Shown: positions 22,697 through 34,710, numbered from the stretch's first letter. The stretch: DNA of 64,000 bases from Albifimbria verrucaria (GCA_020081605.1 JAHREC010000041.1:85914-149913), one strand, 5' to 3'. Numbers and translations are program-made. The notes: generated from the letters alone by a model not told the origin.

Positions 22697-23065
22697 TCAG
22701 CAAAATAGGCCCCAGTTGATGAGATAAGCCAACTTTAGATGGAGAATCTGATACACAGCGACACTGTGCACGAGCGCGATTATCGATTTCAAGCTGACGT
22801 TGTTCCTTTGCCACCATGCCTTGCGGTTTTCTTTGTAAATGGGCATGAACTGGGGTTGAAATTTTAACTCTTCAGAGCTTCCTCCGATACCCTTACGCTC
22901 GCCGACGAGGAAATTGACCTGAGAGGAGTTGTCGTCAACGAGGATTTTGGTCTGCGACTGTTCCATTTTTTCGTGCAAAAGCCTTGTACGAATGCAGGCG
23001 ACGAGATAACAGACGTAGCACAACATCATGTATTGCTCGCTTAAACCAACTTCATGAAGCTGGGC
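22697..23065 (-). pseudogene. C-terminal fragment of a second MpaB-like oxygenase
   Basis: A minus-strand open stretch begins near 23055 (FNAAQLHEVGLSEQ), with no start or N-terminal domain before it. It continues through a membrane-like YMMLCYVCYLVACIRTRLL. It then reads KGIGGSSEELKFQPQFMP and ends with another hydrophobic segment. The order and spacing match the end of the MpaB-like protein at 10320-11778 (WYAYTCFQGLCW, then SKDGLSG, then RMRFKYIP). A TAA lies just upstream in frame. I read it as a truncated, diverged copy. The similarity is moderate and judged by eye. Confidence 0.45.
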
Positions 23066-23911
23066 AGCATTGAATTGTATTTATCCTAGTGCAAATGTGA
23101 TTTTATCCGTGGAACAATCCACATGTATTTCACAACTTGCCGCCAGAAACCACTGGTAATATTGATGTGGAGCCTCTACGTGGGAGACCGTCAGCAAGTA
23201 CGAATTATGTGGATGCGAGTCCATTACACTCTCGATGGTAAATTGAATACGGATCCTACTGCATCCTGGTTATCCGGGGCTAAAACCAATTAACAGCGAG
23301 CTCCTTGCCGGATTAGGATTCAGAAGGGAGTAAATATACCTTGTCTGTAAGCCTACACTAAAGCCATTTCGGTTAGAGGATCACAAGTGTGTGCACCCAT
23401 CCTAATTCGGTAAGGAGCTTATTGTCCAATGATTGACGAGCCTTTCCATCTACCTTCAACTTTATGGAAGAGTCAAGAGAACCCAGCCATGCCCCCGTTC
23501 ATATTCTATACAATCATAAGAGAAATCATCACCCAGATACAGTACCAATACTTGTCATCATTCTTGTAGTTTCTCTCCCAACGCTCCTCAACATGTTTAT
23601 AAAACTTATGTATTGTGCACAAAATGTCATTGACAGTGCCTTGAATCTGAATCTTTTACCTTTATCTCCATGGCTATCTGACACCCAGAGAGAAATCTTT
23701 TCTGGAAACACGGTTTCTGAGCGATGTGATAGGGGCATAGTACTTTTCTTCCCACCTTCGTAGATACTAGCTTCAGAGGGCGGGTGGAGTATGGGCCAAG
23801 AAATATCATCCAATAGAACATAGGATGATTGTGTGACGGTATCGCTTAGTGCTTCCACGGGGGTTCCAGAGGTCAAATGTGAGCCCGTTCCCTGATGGAT
23901 CAATATACTTT
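23066..23911. other. intergenic or decayed sequence
   Basis: No supported gene. Open frames on both strands between 23464 and 23915 overlap each other and show no domain. A continuation of the minus-strand hypothetical gene at 24466 into this region in another frame cannot be excluded. Confidence 0.35.
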
Positions 23912-24466
23912 TCATGTCGCACGGAAGTTTCGAGTAAAAAACATAAGTTTGAGATTCTCGCCGAACTGCTCGTTACTACTGCACCAGTATTTTCTTGTTT
24001 TTTCATCCTTGTAAAACCGTGCGTATGTTCCCCAGCCATTCTTCTCAATGTGCAATACCTTGCAAATGTCGTCCACAGCTGTCCCCTTGTCTCCTTTCAC
24101 GACGTTGAAGAACGGAACTATATGGTTATCAATGAATTCTGTGTAATTTTCAGCTCGGGTTGTTATCTCATGCTGCCATATATTCAGTACAATATTGGCT
24201 TTCTCTGACTTTCGAAACCTGAGTTCGCCCGTCCTTGGCTCATATTCGTGAGAGTAAATACAATCACGTAAAAGGCTACTATATTCTGTTTTCTTTTCGT
24301 CATGGTAGCGTAAAGCACCGGAAGCAACATACGTTTCCTCTGTAGGAGAACCACCCTCGTTCAACCACCTTTGGTTATTGCAAATCAGGGCACAAGTGCA
24401 ACCCTTGTTGACCACTCCATCTAAGAACTCCGACCATTGAAATATCTCACGGAACGGCCCAACCAT
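23912..24466 (-). CDS. Hypothetical protein, 184 aa
   Basis: An ATG-started frame without signal peptide or recognisable domain. It is rich in charged and aromatic residues (for example WQHEITTRAENYTEFID and GWGTYARFYKDEKTRKYW), which looks like a folded soluble protein. It may be the N-terminal part of a longer gene, since reading frames with similar composition continue on the same strand down to about 23530 after the stop. Confidence 0.45.
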   Translation of the reverse strand: MVGPFREIFQWSEFLDGVVNKGCTCALICNNQRWLNEGGSPTEETYVASGALRYHDEKKTEYSSLLRDCIYSHEYEPRTGELRFRKSEKANIVLNIWQHEITTRAENYTEFIDNHIVPFFNVVKGDKGTAVDDICKVLHIEKNGWGTYARFYKDEKTRKYWCSSNEQFGENLKLMFFTRNFRAT

Positions 24467-24978
24467 ATTTCTTCCTTAATCTTCTTATGAAGCCAGACTT
24501 ACAACTTTATAGATGCTTCTTTTTTATTTTTTTTTATTTTTGGGATAACTATATATATACACTAGGAAAGTCCTAAACGATCTTTGTGTCATCTGCAAGA
24601 CATAGTTTAGTAGGTTTATAGATAAGTTATTTGTACTGTATTCTCCTTGTTTCTAATATATATATTTGATAGCGAATGGGCACGGTATGGCGTGCCGCGT
24701 AGCAGAAACCAAACCTTAATGCGCTAGATTTCCAAGCTATTTGTCACTCTGCTCCTACAGTACATATTGTACTTCACTGAAATTCATACATATCGGGTAA
24801 AAATATTATTCAGTCTCTCAAAAATGGCAATAGTCGAAATCGATAACGTTTCGAACCTTGACTAAGTAAGTTATAGATATAGGATGACTCTTCACACTTT
24901 TCAGCGCCAAAAATACTCCAGTTGCCTTTATAAGCACAGGTAATCACTCCCTAACATAATATAGTTTCGCAAGCAGCT
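24467..24978. other. AT-rich intergenic, promoter of the H3 variant
   Basis: A markedly AT-rich stretch with TATATATA runs (about 24550-24665) and no gene. It precedes the histone H3 variant. Confidence 0.5.
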
Positions 24979-25694
<716 letters not shown>

Positions 25695-26058
25695 TTCAGT
25701 GCCATGATTAGAATCAGATTAGGTTTCAACAAGCCACATTGAGAGATTTAGCAAGCATGTAGGAAAGAGTATAGAAATAAACAAAAATATAAGACGAAGA
25801 ACAAAAAACCAAGCCAAGAAAATACACATAATAATACCCCAGTAATACTATATCCTCCTACTGTATATCCTCCTAACATAATCAATCTTCTTTAGTTGAT
25901 GTCTCTGATCTATTCTGAGGAGCGCCTGATCCAACGTCTCTGTGCAATATGGCGAAGTCGGCGTGCTACTTAAGTCTTGGAAGTTTGTCCAAACCAGAAG
26001 CGTGAACGTGAATCTCTCCAAAATCTTGGCTCCTATTTTCTCTCGGAGCAAAAGAACC
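25695..26058. other. intergenic
   Basis: A-rich spacer between the H3 variant and the secreted protein; no gene seen. Confidence 0.4.
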
Positions 26059-27039
26059 ATGCTAGTCTTTCTTTTGTTCTATGGCTTGCTTGCCATCTCT
26101 GAATCGCACATGCTGATGACTCAGCCTATTCCTTACCCAGGTTCGATTATTGACCCATTATTCCCCAATGGCACGAATTTTCCGTGCCAGCTCGGCTCGG
26201 GCGCGTTTGCACTCGGAGGTGCCACGAATGTGTATGCCCTCGGTTCCCTCAATGATCTTACATTTAGAGGCTCGGCTGTTCACGGTGGAGGCTCCTGTCA
26301 AGTTTCCATGACTTATGATAGACAACCAAATCGAGACTCTGTTTGGAAAGTTCTTACATCCATCGAAGGCGGATGTCCAGCTCAAGGTCAGACTGGTAAC
26401 ATGGGGAGGTTCAGACAGGCTAAACCCTTACCAATATACATTTAAGATTCCATCAGATATTCCCGCTGGGCAAGGTACGATCGCTTGGACCTGGTTCAAT
26501 AAGATAGGCAATCGTGAAATGTACATGAACTGTGGCCACCTCACCCTCACAGGCGTGGGGGCTCCTATGAGAATTTTGAACGGCTCCCAAATATGTTCAA
26601 AGCGCACATCAACAACGCTTGCTCTATACCTGAAAATGCAGATGTGATCTTCCCAGATCCGGGCAGAAACGTAGTCCGTTTGAACGGTGCCACAGATGCG
26701 TTTCAGTCCCCGATCGGAACTGGCTGCAACACGGCAGCCATTTCCCGGAGTACAGCGATCAGTTCAGTTCATCCGACCGTCAGTTCTGCTAGCATGTCCA
26801 TGACCCTCTGCCCGAAGTTGCCGAGACCCTCTTCTTCACATTCTGTTGATTCACAGGTAAGTGTTTACGTGAATAAGGCTTCTGAGGTAGCATGCAGCCC
26901 CGAAGGCTTATGGAAGTGCATTGATGGCAAAGAGTTTCAGCGTTGTGTGCATGGTGCTTGGTCTGAGAAGCAGAAGCTCGCTACAGGGAGTGTCTGTGAG
27001 CCGGGCGAGTCATTGCAACTTGTCATGCCACCTTTGTGA
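26059..27039 (+). CDS. LPMO-like secreted protein with C-terminal Cys-rich module, frameshifted
   Basis: The ATG at 26059 opens a signal peptide after which the mature chain would begin with His (SES|HMLMTQPIPY), as needed for the copper histidine brace of lytic polysaccharide monooxygenases. Family-like features follow: NGTNFPC, VHGGGSCQVS, SIEGGCPAQ, and a typical TIAWTWFNKIGNREMYMNC. After a Ser/Thr-rich linker a small cysteine module appears (CSPEGLWKCIDG, FQRCVHGAWS), common in fungal secreted proteins and probably carbohydrate-binding. Two breaks: the G-run at 26403-26406 appears one too long and the A-run 26589-26591 one too short. Expected role is oxidative attack on chitin or another polysaccharide; assignment to an AA family is tentative. 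Confidence 0.65.
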
Positions 27040-27477
27040 CGGTGGAACTAACGTCGCCATGTGATTGACATGTTTTGCTCAATGGGCAAAAGTTACCGCA
27101 AATATTAGCGTCCTATGAGGCGTGCAGTGTGAAGATGGCAAGGAAGTAGTAAAAAATGTTTAATTATCATTTTTTCATTACCGGTATTACATACTATATT
27201 ATGTATTCTTATTTTCTCAAGGTTATATCTACATTTGGAGGGAAGGAAGCCTAAAACAGACATCTCGGCCTATGCCTTAGTCTAGTGTTTGTGTATCGAT
27301 GCGGTGAATGGATGTTCTAGGCCTAAGAAGCTATATAGGTTAGTATGTTTAATTGCTGAGGAAACCCCATCCCCAGAGACAGAACCAAAAAATTACTGAT
27401 TATCAACAAGCGGTGCATATAAGAAGTTTATAAGAGATAGATTTAAACAAATTTAACTAATGATATATACTAGATAA
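27040..27477. other. AT-rich intergenic
   Basis: No gene seen. AT-rich spacer between convergent genes. Confidence 0.4.
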
Positions 27478-28464
27478 TCAGATATCTATATCAATTGTCT
27501 TATCGGAAACGCTGTTTCGAAACTTTAAACTACAGTCATTCTCACTCTTTCGAAGAAGAACAATCCAATCTCCGCACTGACCAAAATTATCATATGAATC
27601 GTGACTGTCAGCCGCCCGACCTATGTTGATGCATTCTATCGCTCGTTCCATGATATCCAATAGTTCAAATTTTTTTCGAAGAGTACCATATTCCATACTG
27701 CCAGGAGTACGAGGTTCATTCTTCAGACATAAAATGGGTTGTATATATCTGTATACGTATACTCCACACTCATGCGGATCTTTAGTAAGCGCAATAAGCC
27801 ATTCCTCCGGTGCATCAAGGAGAGCCCAGGCCCGGCAAAGATCCGGCTCTTCCCAGTTATACAGGTATTCTTCCCATTCTTTATATATCATCTTCCTATT
27901 ATGCCTTCGCTTTGATAGAAGGTGTTTCTTGCGGAGTTCGTCTTGACCAGCCAAGGCCTTGATATCCAAGTACCAATCTGGTATTATTCCTCGCTCTCTT
28001 TTGAGAAGGTCATTTTCAGCTTCATATGATTCTATTTCTCTCTCTGAGAAACTCTCTTCTAGCTTCGATAATAAGGCCTCGTTAGGCTTTTCTGGAAGCA
28101 TCTGTAGAACAAGTAGGATATATGCGGTAGTTACATTGCGAGGAGTTTTAGATTCAGGCTGCATTCCTTCCCAGATGTTATCTAAAAGGGCTGCGCATGA
28201 TATATCCTTATTCTCCAGGTAGGGCTTATCGGATTCTGGATGAGACATATTGGCGTTTTGATGCACGGTATTATTTAGGTCGTTTTCTTGAGATCGATGT
28301 CTAAATATATCGCGAATCTGTTCAACAGTGTCATATCGATATTTTATTATAGAATCCAAGATCGCTTCTTTGCTTCGATTCTTTGAATTCTCATAATCTG
28401 TTTTAATAGTCGGATAAGCACTGGACAGAATGCTGATAGCAAAGTTCCATAGGCTTTTACCCAT
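27478..28464 (-). CDS. Unknown protein A of a tandem paralogue pair, 328 aa
   Basis: The first ATG of the frame is at 28464; codons before it back to 28503 are open but start with TTG. The protein is highly charged and helical. It is clearly related to the protein at 29468-30310: shared elements include SC..LL.NIWEGMQP.SKT.R, TAYILLVLQMLP, IPDWYLDIKAL, a YKEW...Y block, IQPILCLKNEP, FGQCGDWIVLLRKSE, and an identical-type ending KTIDIDI. Copy A has an extra N-terminal region of about 90 residues. No known domain is recognised. Both copies are intact, lie on the same strand and are about 1 kb apart, so they arose by tandem duplication. Both use AT-rich codons compared with the metabolic genes nearby. 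Confidence 0.75.
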   Translation of the reverse strand: MGKSLWNFAISILSSAYPTIKTDYENSKNRSKEAILDSIIKYRYDTVEQIRDIFRHRSQENDLNNTVHQNANMSHPESDKPYLENKDISCAALLDNIWEGMQPESKTPRNVTTAYILLVLQMLPEKPNEALLSKLEESFSEREIESYEAENDLLKRERGIIPDWYLDIKALAGQDELRKKHLLSKRRHNRKMIYKEWEEYLYNWEEPDLCRAWALLDAPEEWLIALTKDPHECGVYVYRYIQPILCLKNEPRTPGSMEYGTLRKKFELLDIMERAIECINIGRAADSHDSYDNFGQCGDWIVLLRKSENDCSLKFRNSVSDKTIDIDI

Positions 28465-29467
28465 TGTGCTGATATATGAAGTAATGTAATGTAGCACTTT
28501 CAATAAAACTCTATGCTATAGATTATAGCCCATAGCAAACAGTTATACTTATATAGCTAAAATAGCATCCGTATATAGAGCACTACTATTAGCCACCCAC
28601 CAGACGGATCTAACTAGTTTTAGCCACGATACCTAACTTCTTTCATCAGGAGCGAAGATTAGCTTGTAAAAGTGTCAAATTTGCATGTCCGGTACATTTC
28701 GAAGCCAAAAATAGCATTTATACCTGCAGAATCTAAATATTCTCGACGATAGACTTGGAAAGGATTTCCGAAGCGACTTGGCTAGTCAGGAAGAGGCAAG
28801 GCTCCATAGACTACGGGCCTTGCTAGGCAAGATTTCAGTCGGCGAAAGAATTAAGTTCAACGAAAGGCATTGCCTTGCGAGGGATTCTACGCCATATATA
28901 CAGAAATATAGCAGCATGTGTCGGGTGTATAGGATATACACTTGAACAGTAATATATGCTTGAACTACGGATATAGATACCGCTACAGAATAACACGCTT
29001 TTTGGGTACTTTATTAAACCCTATATGTTTCATGTATATAGTGTGTTACATCTGAAAGTGTAAAGACTTCTTATCCTTAAACTTACTGTGCTTCCTAAGG
29101 TACAGTTATGTTCAAAACCACCTTCCGCTGTGAACACTCTTTGTTCTTTTCTTAGGGCGCAACCATGCGAAATGATTGGTTAGATTAAGTTGAAAGTGGA
29201 CAAGTGGACCTCATTTGCAGGTTCATAGTTGCAAAAAGAGGAATCTGGTTGTGAACCAAACTGTATATAATCAATTAATTATACTTTTTAAAAGATGAAA
29301 GACGCTTGCTTGTCCCTTTCTACAAGGTCGGGCAGACAGCGGTCTTCATACTTTTGTGAAGGGCAACGGAGGTAAATTCAAACTAATCTAGGGTAGCTAG
29401 AATCAAACGACTCATAGCAACCACCAGTCGACTTAATCCCTAACTCCCATCATTCGCCTCTAGCCTA
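28465..29467. other. AT-rich spacer between tandem paralogues
   Basis: About 1 kb without a supported gene, AT-rich, with TATATA-rich patches. It includes the promoter of copy A and the 3' flank of copy B. Confidence 0.45.
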
Positions 29468-30310
29468 TCAAATGTCTATATCAACCGTCTTATATGAACC
29501 TTTGTTCCAGAACCTCATACTGCAGTCCTCTTCAGTCTTTCGGAGAAAAACTGTCCAGTTTCCACACTGGCCTAATTGTTCATATGAGTCATGTACACCA
29601 TGTGCCCAACCTACAGTGACGCAGTCTACCGCTTGTTCCATAACGCTAATCATTTTAAGTTTATCACTAACAATACTATAATCCACAGCTCCATGAGTGC
29701 AGGGCTCATTCTTCAAACACATAATTGGTTGTATATGCTGGTATATTGTATCGTTTTCCGCCTTGACTTTGATATATTTCGCGAACCAATCTTTTGGTGC
29801 TGTAAGAAATACCCAGGCTCGAACTAGATTCGCCACATAGCCAGAAGCGACATAGTCACTCCATTCTTTATAGGTCATTCTCTTACAAATCTTACTTTTT
29901 TCTAGCAAGTCTTTCTTTTGGTCTTCGTCTTTGCTGAAGAATGTCTTGATGTCCAAATACCAATCTGGTATATCTGCTGAATGTCGCATGATATCATTTT
30001 CTGCGTCATCTGTGTCTATGTTTCTCTTGTAAAGACTTTTCTCCAGCCGATCGAAAATTGTATTATTGATTTTCCATGGAAGTATCTGTAAAAGGAGTAG
30101 GATATTTGCAGTATGTATTTTGCGATGTGTTTTCGCATTAGGTTGCAGTCCTTCCCAAACCTCATTCAAAATAGAGTCGCATGACACCTTCTCTCTCAGG
30201 GAATTGGTGTTTTCATTGAAGATATGCCTGGCTATTTGGGTGAGACTGAAATAAATTTTCGGACCTGTCTTCTCTACAATCTCATAGCCTGGTGGAATAG
30301 ATGAAGCCAT
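29468..30310 (-). CDS. Unknown protein B of a tandem paralogue pair, 280 aa
   Basis: The ATG at 30310 starts an intact frame. It matches copy A at 27478-28464 along most of its length: SCDSILNEVWEGLQP.AKT.R, TANILLLLQILP, IPDWYLDIKTF, MTYKEWSDYV, IQPIMCLKNEPC, LGQCGNWTVFLRKTE, and the ending KTVDIDI. The shared W, C and G positions in the C-terminal third suggest a conserved folded domain. There is no signal peptide, membrane segment or catalytic motif that I can name. The N-terminal about 35 residues differ completely from copy A. Confidence 0.75.
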   Translation of the reverse strand: MASSIPPGYEIVEKTGPKIYFSLTQIARHIFNENTNSLREKVSCDSILNEVWEGLQPNAKTHRKIHTANILLLLQILPWKINNTIFDRLEKSLYKRNIDTDDAENDIMRHSADIPDWYLDIKTFFSKDEDQKKDLLEKSKICKRMTYKEWSDYVASGYVANLVRAWVFLTAPKDWFAKYIKVKAENDTIYQHIQPIMCLKNEPCTHGAVDYSIVSDKLKMISVMEQAVDCVTVGWAHGVHDSYEQLGQCGNWTVFLRKTEEDCSMRFWNKGSYKTVDIDI

Positions 30311-31175
30311 AACGTAGGTCTTTTGATATCTTGTAATTGCAGACTACCTACCTCAATAACATTTGCATGTACAAGCAAGCATTTATATCTTAAAATTGTC
30401 ACTCGCTTCCTAGAATCTGTTAAAACGGTAGATAGTCTTGAAAAAGGCCTTTTTAGAAATCTCTCAAGAAACCATGTCGGAGAGAGGCGTGTCATATCGG
30501 TATATATATAGTCAAGCTCCTTCCAATCCATGTCAGTTGTGACGAATATCCCCTTTATAAGAGCAGACCCTAATCAGTGGGTGTGTGGGAACTTTCCACG
30601 TACATGGTAGAATGCAAAGGTTCCAATTGACGATATTTGGCTAGCAGGGATTTCTGCAGGCTATATCGATCCAGCGTATCACTTGTCCTTCTTGCTGAAG
30701 CCAGGCTCGCCTGTACGTGATTTAACAGAAGGACTCCCCACAGTGCATAAGGTGGGCGGTTCGGTCTAGCGTAAAGACGAGGTGGCTGGCGGTGGGGCCT
30801 GTTCAGCTGATAGTCCCTTTGTTGGCAGTGCTTTGTGGTATTCTGCTAAATGAAATGCTGCTTAGGTTTTGTTTCGCTTTCCACTTTTGTCGTTTGTTTT
30901 TTCCTTGAAAATATGTAGGTATGTATGTACTGTATGTAATTGTCACCGAGTACGTCTAAACCATCCAGGTGGAGTAATATCCATGGTCGCATGATGTGAA
31001 CCATTTTGTAGTGATCGTGAACATGCCAGGAATATCTTCCACTCATAGCCCCTTTTCGCCAATAATCTTCTTTTGGATTTCGATGCACTTATGCGTCGCA
31101 TCCCAAGCAATGATATATATGGCTTCGAAGCCGCTATCGCCCGTGATGGGCCTACACAGGGGCTGAGTACCTATA
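30311..31175. other. intergenic
   Basis: About 0.85 kb, no supported gene. It holds the promoters of copy B and of the cyclin at 31176. Confidence 0.4.
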
Positions 31176-32446
31176 ATGGCTTTCTGCTTCTACGATGCCG
31201 ACCCTACCTTCATCCGACCAAACCATGATTTGCTCCAAGGACTCGATCCTTCCTATGCCGCCAAATTGATCGCGGCATACAGGCAAGAAATCATCGCGGA
31301 TGAGCTGGCACGGCTCACAGGACAGGAGTATCTATCAGATATCATGGTGCACATACAGCACATGGAGGTATTTACTACTATACCACCAAGACACTACCCG
31401 GTCATGAACTGATGTTTTGACAGGATGCGACTGTTCCGAATGCTGCTCTTATCAACTTACAACCCGAGATCCAATGGTTCATGAGACCCCATCTCCTCGA
31501 CTTCATCGTTCAAGCTCATGCAGAGTTTGGCCTTGGCCCTGACACATTCTTCCTCACAATCAATCTACTAGACAGATACTGCTCTCATCGAATTGTTCAA
31601 AGGAAGCATTACCAGCTCATCGGATGCGCTGCATTGCTTATCGCGGCCAAATACTCTGACCGGAAGAGCCGGGTGCCTCGCATGCACGAGCTTTACCGTA
31701 TCTGTGACGGCCTGTACGACGTTACACTGTTCGCCCTCATGGAGAGCCACGTGCTCAGCACGCTTGAGTGGACCATTGGTCACCCTACGGTCGATTTCTT
31801 TATCAGGCTTATCAGAATGGGAAACGGCGACAGCCAAGAAGTAGAGCATGTTGCTTTGTACATTTGCGAGATGGCTCTTTACCACCAAGAACTCCTTTCG
31901 AGCAAGCCTTCGGTATTGGCAAAATCCTCCATGGCGCTAGCTCGAGTGATCCTCGGTCGACCGAATGGGAGCGCTGACGAGTGGAATCTTGCGGACAACG
32001 TAACCATGTCCATGCTAAGGCAACACATTAACCAGCCATCACCGACATTGGCCTGCAAATACTCCACTCGCCGCTTCTCTAGTGCGTCTCGGCAAGTAAC
32101 CGATTTCACCTTTCGCCAAGCATGCTATGCGGCAAGCGCGGCTGTCTGGAACGACTTTAATACTTATGTCCCGCTTCAGACACCAAATGTAGCGGGGTTT
32201 CAAGGTTGCATTGCGCCTCCCGTCACACCTGGCGCTGTAGCCATCCCATGTTTTACACCAAAATATTTACAATCTTTACGGTCACAATTTTCCACCGCTA
32301 CAATGTCTCATGGCATCAACATGGCCACAAGCCATTGTAAAGATCGTCGATATACCAAGCATCAAGATCAGCCTTGCCCATATGCATTACCACAGAGTAG
32401 TCTGTTCCCAGGTCCGGTGGGATCTGTGGTAAGAAATAAACCATAG
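31176..32446 (+). CDS. G1-type (CLN/Puc1-like) cyclin
   Basis: Two exons (31176-31367 and 31424-32446) give 404 aa in frame. The N-terminal region matches fungal CLN/Puc1-type cyclins (YL.DI..HI.HME just before the intron). The cyclin box reads MRPHLLDFIVQAHAEFGLGP, INLLDRYCSHR, YQLIGCAALLIAAKYSD with the CDK-contacting Lys, and LMESHVLSTLEWTI with the contacting Glu. A second cyclin fold follows (ALYICEMALYHQELLSSKPS). The C-terminal about 120 residues are disordered and Pro/Ser/Gln-rich, without an obvious PEST core. All key binding residues are present, so it can plausibly activate a Cdc28/Cdk1-type kinase in G1. It is related to the diverged cyclin at 21734. Fungal genomes normally carry one such gene; an extra copy is unusual. 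Confidence 0.88.
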
Positions 32447-32462
32447 CCAATGGAAAACAAGA

Positions 32463-32467
<5 letters not shown>

Positions 32468-32493
<26 letters not shown>
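32468..32493 (+). repeat. 26-nt poly(A) run
   Basis: An uninterrupted run of about 26 A residues begins 21 bases after the stop codon of the cyclin at 31176. It is the longest homopolymer in the window. It could be a plain slippage-prone repeat or the mark of an inserted poly(A) tail. The cyclin gene keeps its intron, which argues against a processed retrocopy. Confidence 0.8.
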
Positions 32494-32495
<2 letters not shown>

Positions 32496-33011
32496 ATCGG
32501 AAGCGCGAAGCTGTGTGATAGGATGAGTGTTGTATACAATAAACCAGGAGTTGCTCGAATAGATAGAAACAAGTATTGCAAACCTAGATACAGTAGGCAG
32601 GAAAGCAATCAGATTAATAATATATACAGCAAAAGTTCAACATTTTCTCCTGCTAACCACAGCTACTCTACATACTCTACACATTAAGATTGAATGAAAT
32701 GTCTTCGCAAATCCCACCACATTTAAGCCATGGTGGGCGGGTGGGCCGGCGAACGTAATTAGCCTACGGCCTCAGAAGTATGAATTGACCGAATCATTCT
32801 GCCAATCAACTTAAGTCCTGGCAAAAAATCATGTAGTTCACCTAGCGCGTCAATATGTATTTCATGGCTTAATTATCACCTATAATTCATTCCTCCTGCA
32901 CAGGAAAACACCAGGCGCCTGACATACCTCAGAGGTGCTGGCCGAGTTTTGGCAGTCTGTCCATCGAAAACTTAGTTACACCACTGAGAAAATCCCATTG
33001 TCCTTATCGGC
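32494..33011. other. intergenic
   Basis: No supported gene. Confidence 0.35.
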
Positions 33012-34119
33012 ATGTTTGCTCTATCATTCACACCCTACTTGGGAGTCATATCGTCTTTGGCAAAGGTCCTCAAATCGCCCTTGGTGGCTGGCTTTCTTCT
33101 CTTTTTTCTGCATACGCCCATAAGCTGCCTGATGGAGTCACCTCTTTGTCAACCATCGGGTGGCTCAGGGCGTCATACGGGAACGAGCCCTGCCTGCTCA
33201 AAAAAATCATTTACTTTTACTTGGCTCTTTTCACAATCGATAGGCTCAATGGCATGCTGAATACTGCAGTGTGTGATTCATTTCGCCTTCCCCAATCATA
33301 CGCAATGGATGGTTAGCATCCAGAACTGTAGGCGACAATTTGTATGGTCAAGTCGCCGTCGTAACAGGTGGTTCCAGCGGCATCGGAAAGAAGCTCGTGG
33401 AAAGGATGGCTAGGCTTGGTATGCAAGTGGCCGTCCTCGATATTCAAACTATGCCGCCAGAAGCATTCGAAAAAGGATCTCGGGTGCATTTCTACCACTG
33501 CGACGTTTCTGAGCCAGAGTCTGTTGCGAAAGTTGCGGACACCATCCGCTCCGACCTTGGGAACCCACACATACTCGTTAATAATGCTGGCATCGGCCAA
33601 CAAGCCACCATCTTGGAGACTTCGGACGACATGCTGCGGAGGCTTTTTGAGGTAAATTGCCTCGCCTTGTGGCACACGACCAAACAGTTCCTACCCTATA
33701 TGGTTGAACAGAACAAGGGTCATGTTGTCACCATGGCCAGCGTCGCCTCCTTCATCGGCCTCCCAACGGCCGCAAGTTACTCGGCTGCCAAGGCAGGAGC
33801 CCTTGCCTTCCACGAAGCTTTAACGTCCGAGCTCAAGCATTTTTACGGAGCACCAGATGTACGGACTACGATTGTGCATCCGTATTTTGTTCGGACACCT
33901 CTACTGGGCCATATTGCTAACCTCGCCGATCATTTAGGTGGCGACATGCTTACGCCCGATGATGTAGCCCAAAAGGTTTTAGAAATCGTAAAGAGCAACA
34001 AGAGTGGCCAGCTTGTCATACCAAGTCATATGGGATTCATGTCTGGTTTTGGGGCATGGCCCCTCTGGGCGCAACAGATTATTCGGGACCTAACTGCCTC
34101 GTTCATAGCAAAAACGTAG
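33012..34119 (+). CDS. Short-chain dehydrogenase/reductase (DHRS/RDH-like), two frameshifts
   Basis: The catalytic part (about 33334-34119) is a classical SDR: cofactor loop TGGSSGIG, LDIQ after beta2, CDVS, NNAG (NNAGIGQQ), the Ser at MASVAS, and YSAAK with catalytic Tyr and Lys. The C-terminal helix is hydrophobic. Upstream, an ATG at 33012 gives a membrane-anchor N-terminus that resembles the extension of fungal dhs-3/retinol-dehydrogenase-like SDRs. Linking it to the core needs one base restored in the T-run 33102-33107 and one at GG 33311-33312. Role: NAD(P)-dependent oxidation or reduction of a lipid-like alcohol or ketone on ER or lipid droplet membranes. It sits just upstream of a P450 on the same strand, so the two may act on one substrate. 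Confidence 0.78.
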
Positions 34120-34710
34120 AAAAGAAGCCGTTTCTGATTAACGGTAATGCGTTGAGTGGAAGAAGCTGAACATAGTGGAATGAAAATTGAGATTATTACA
34201 GTATTTGAACAAAAGTGTTTTCCTACATACATGTGTAGTATGAGGTTCACACTGTGCCCACCCGGCAAATTGGCGCCAAATCTCAGAGGATGTGGTTCAT
34301 GCGTATAACAGTATGTCCGTGCAGTGTCACCTGTGATTATCGATCTTCAGGCTAAAAAATGGTTTGAGCGTTATTTTATGCTGTGGATAACTTGCGCGGG
34401 ATATATGTGACGAAAGACGCACATTCAGGGCCACTAATTTCGAGCGACCGACTTGGAGCCGTTTGGGTCTGCAGACCCACTGGTCGTAACAATGAGCCCC
34501 ATACGACAACAATTCCGTTATATGTGTTATACAACTGGCGGCATGTTGTGGCGTTCAGTGTAATGAAGCCCCAACTACCCAATCGTAGTCAGATTTAGTA
34601 CAAAGCTGACAAGATGGTCGTATCGGCTCGTGCCTCATCGTTGCTAAGAATAACCGCTGTGAAACAGTTTTCTTAGTCAAGTTGACTGATTTACGTGTCA
34701 CGAGCAAGAG
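34120..34710. other. intergenic
   Basis: No supported gene; contains the P450 promoter. Confidence 0.4.

Noticed and set aside
23464..23915. Overlapping frames on both strands
   Set aside because: They contradict each other and have no domain; at most a decayed extension of the 24466 gene.
31176..32446. Processed retrocopy origin of the cyclin, suggested by the poly(A) run
   Set aside because: The gene still has a GT-AG intron at 31368-31423.
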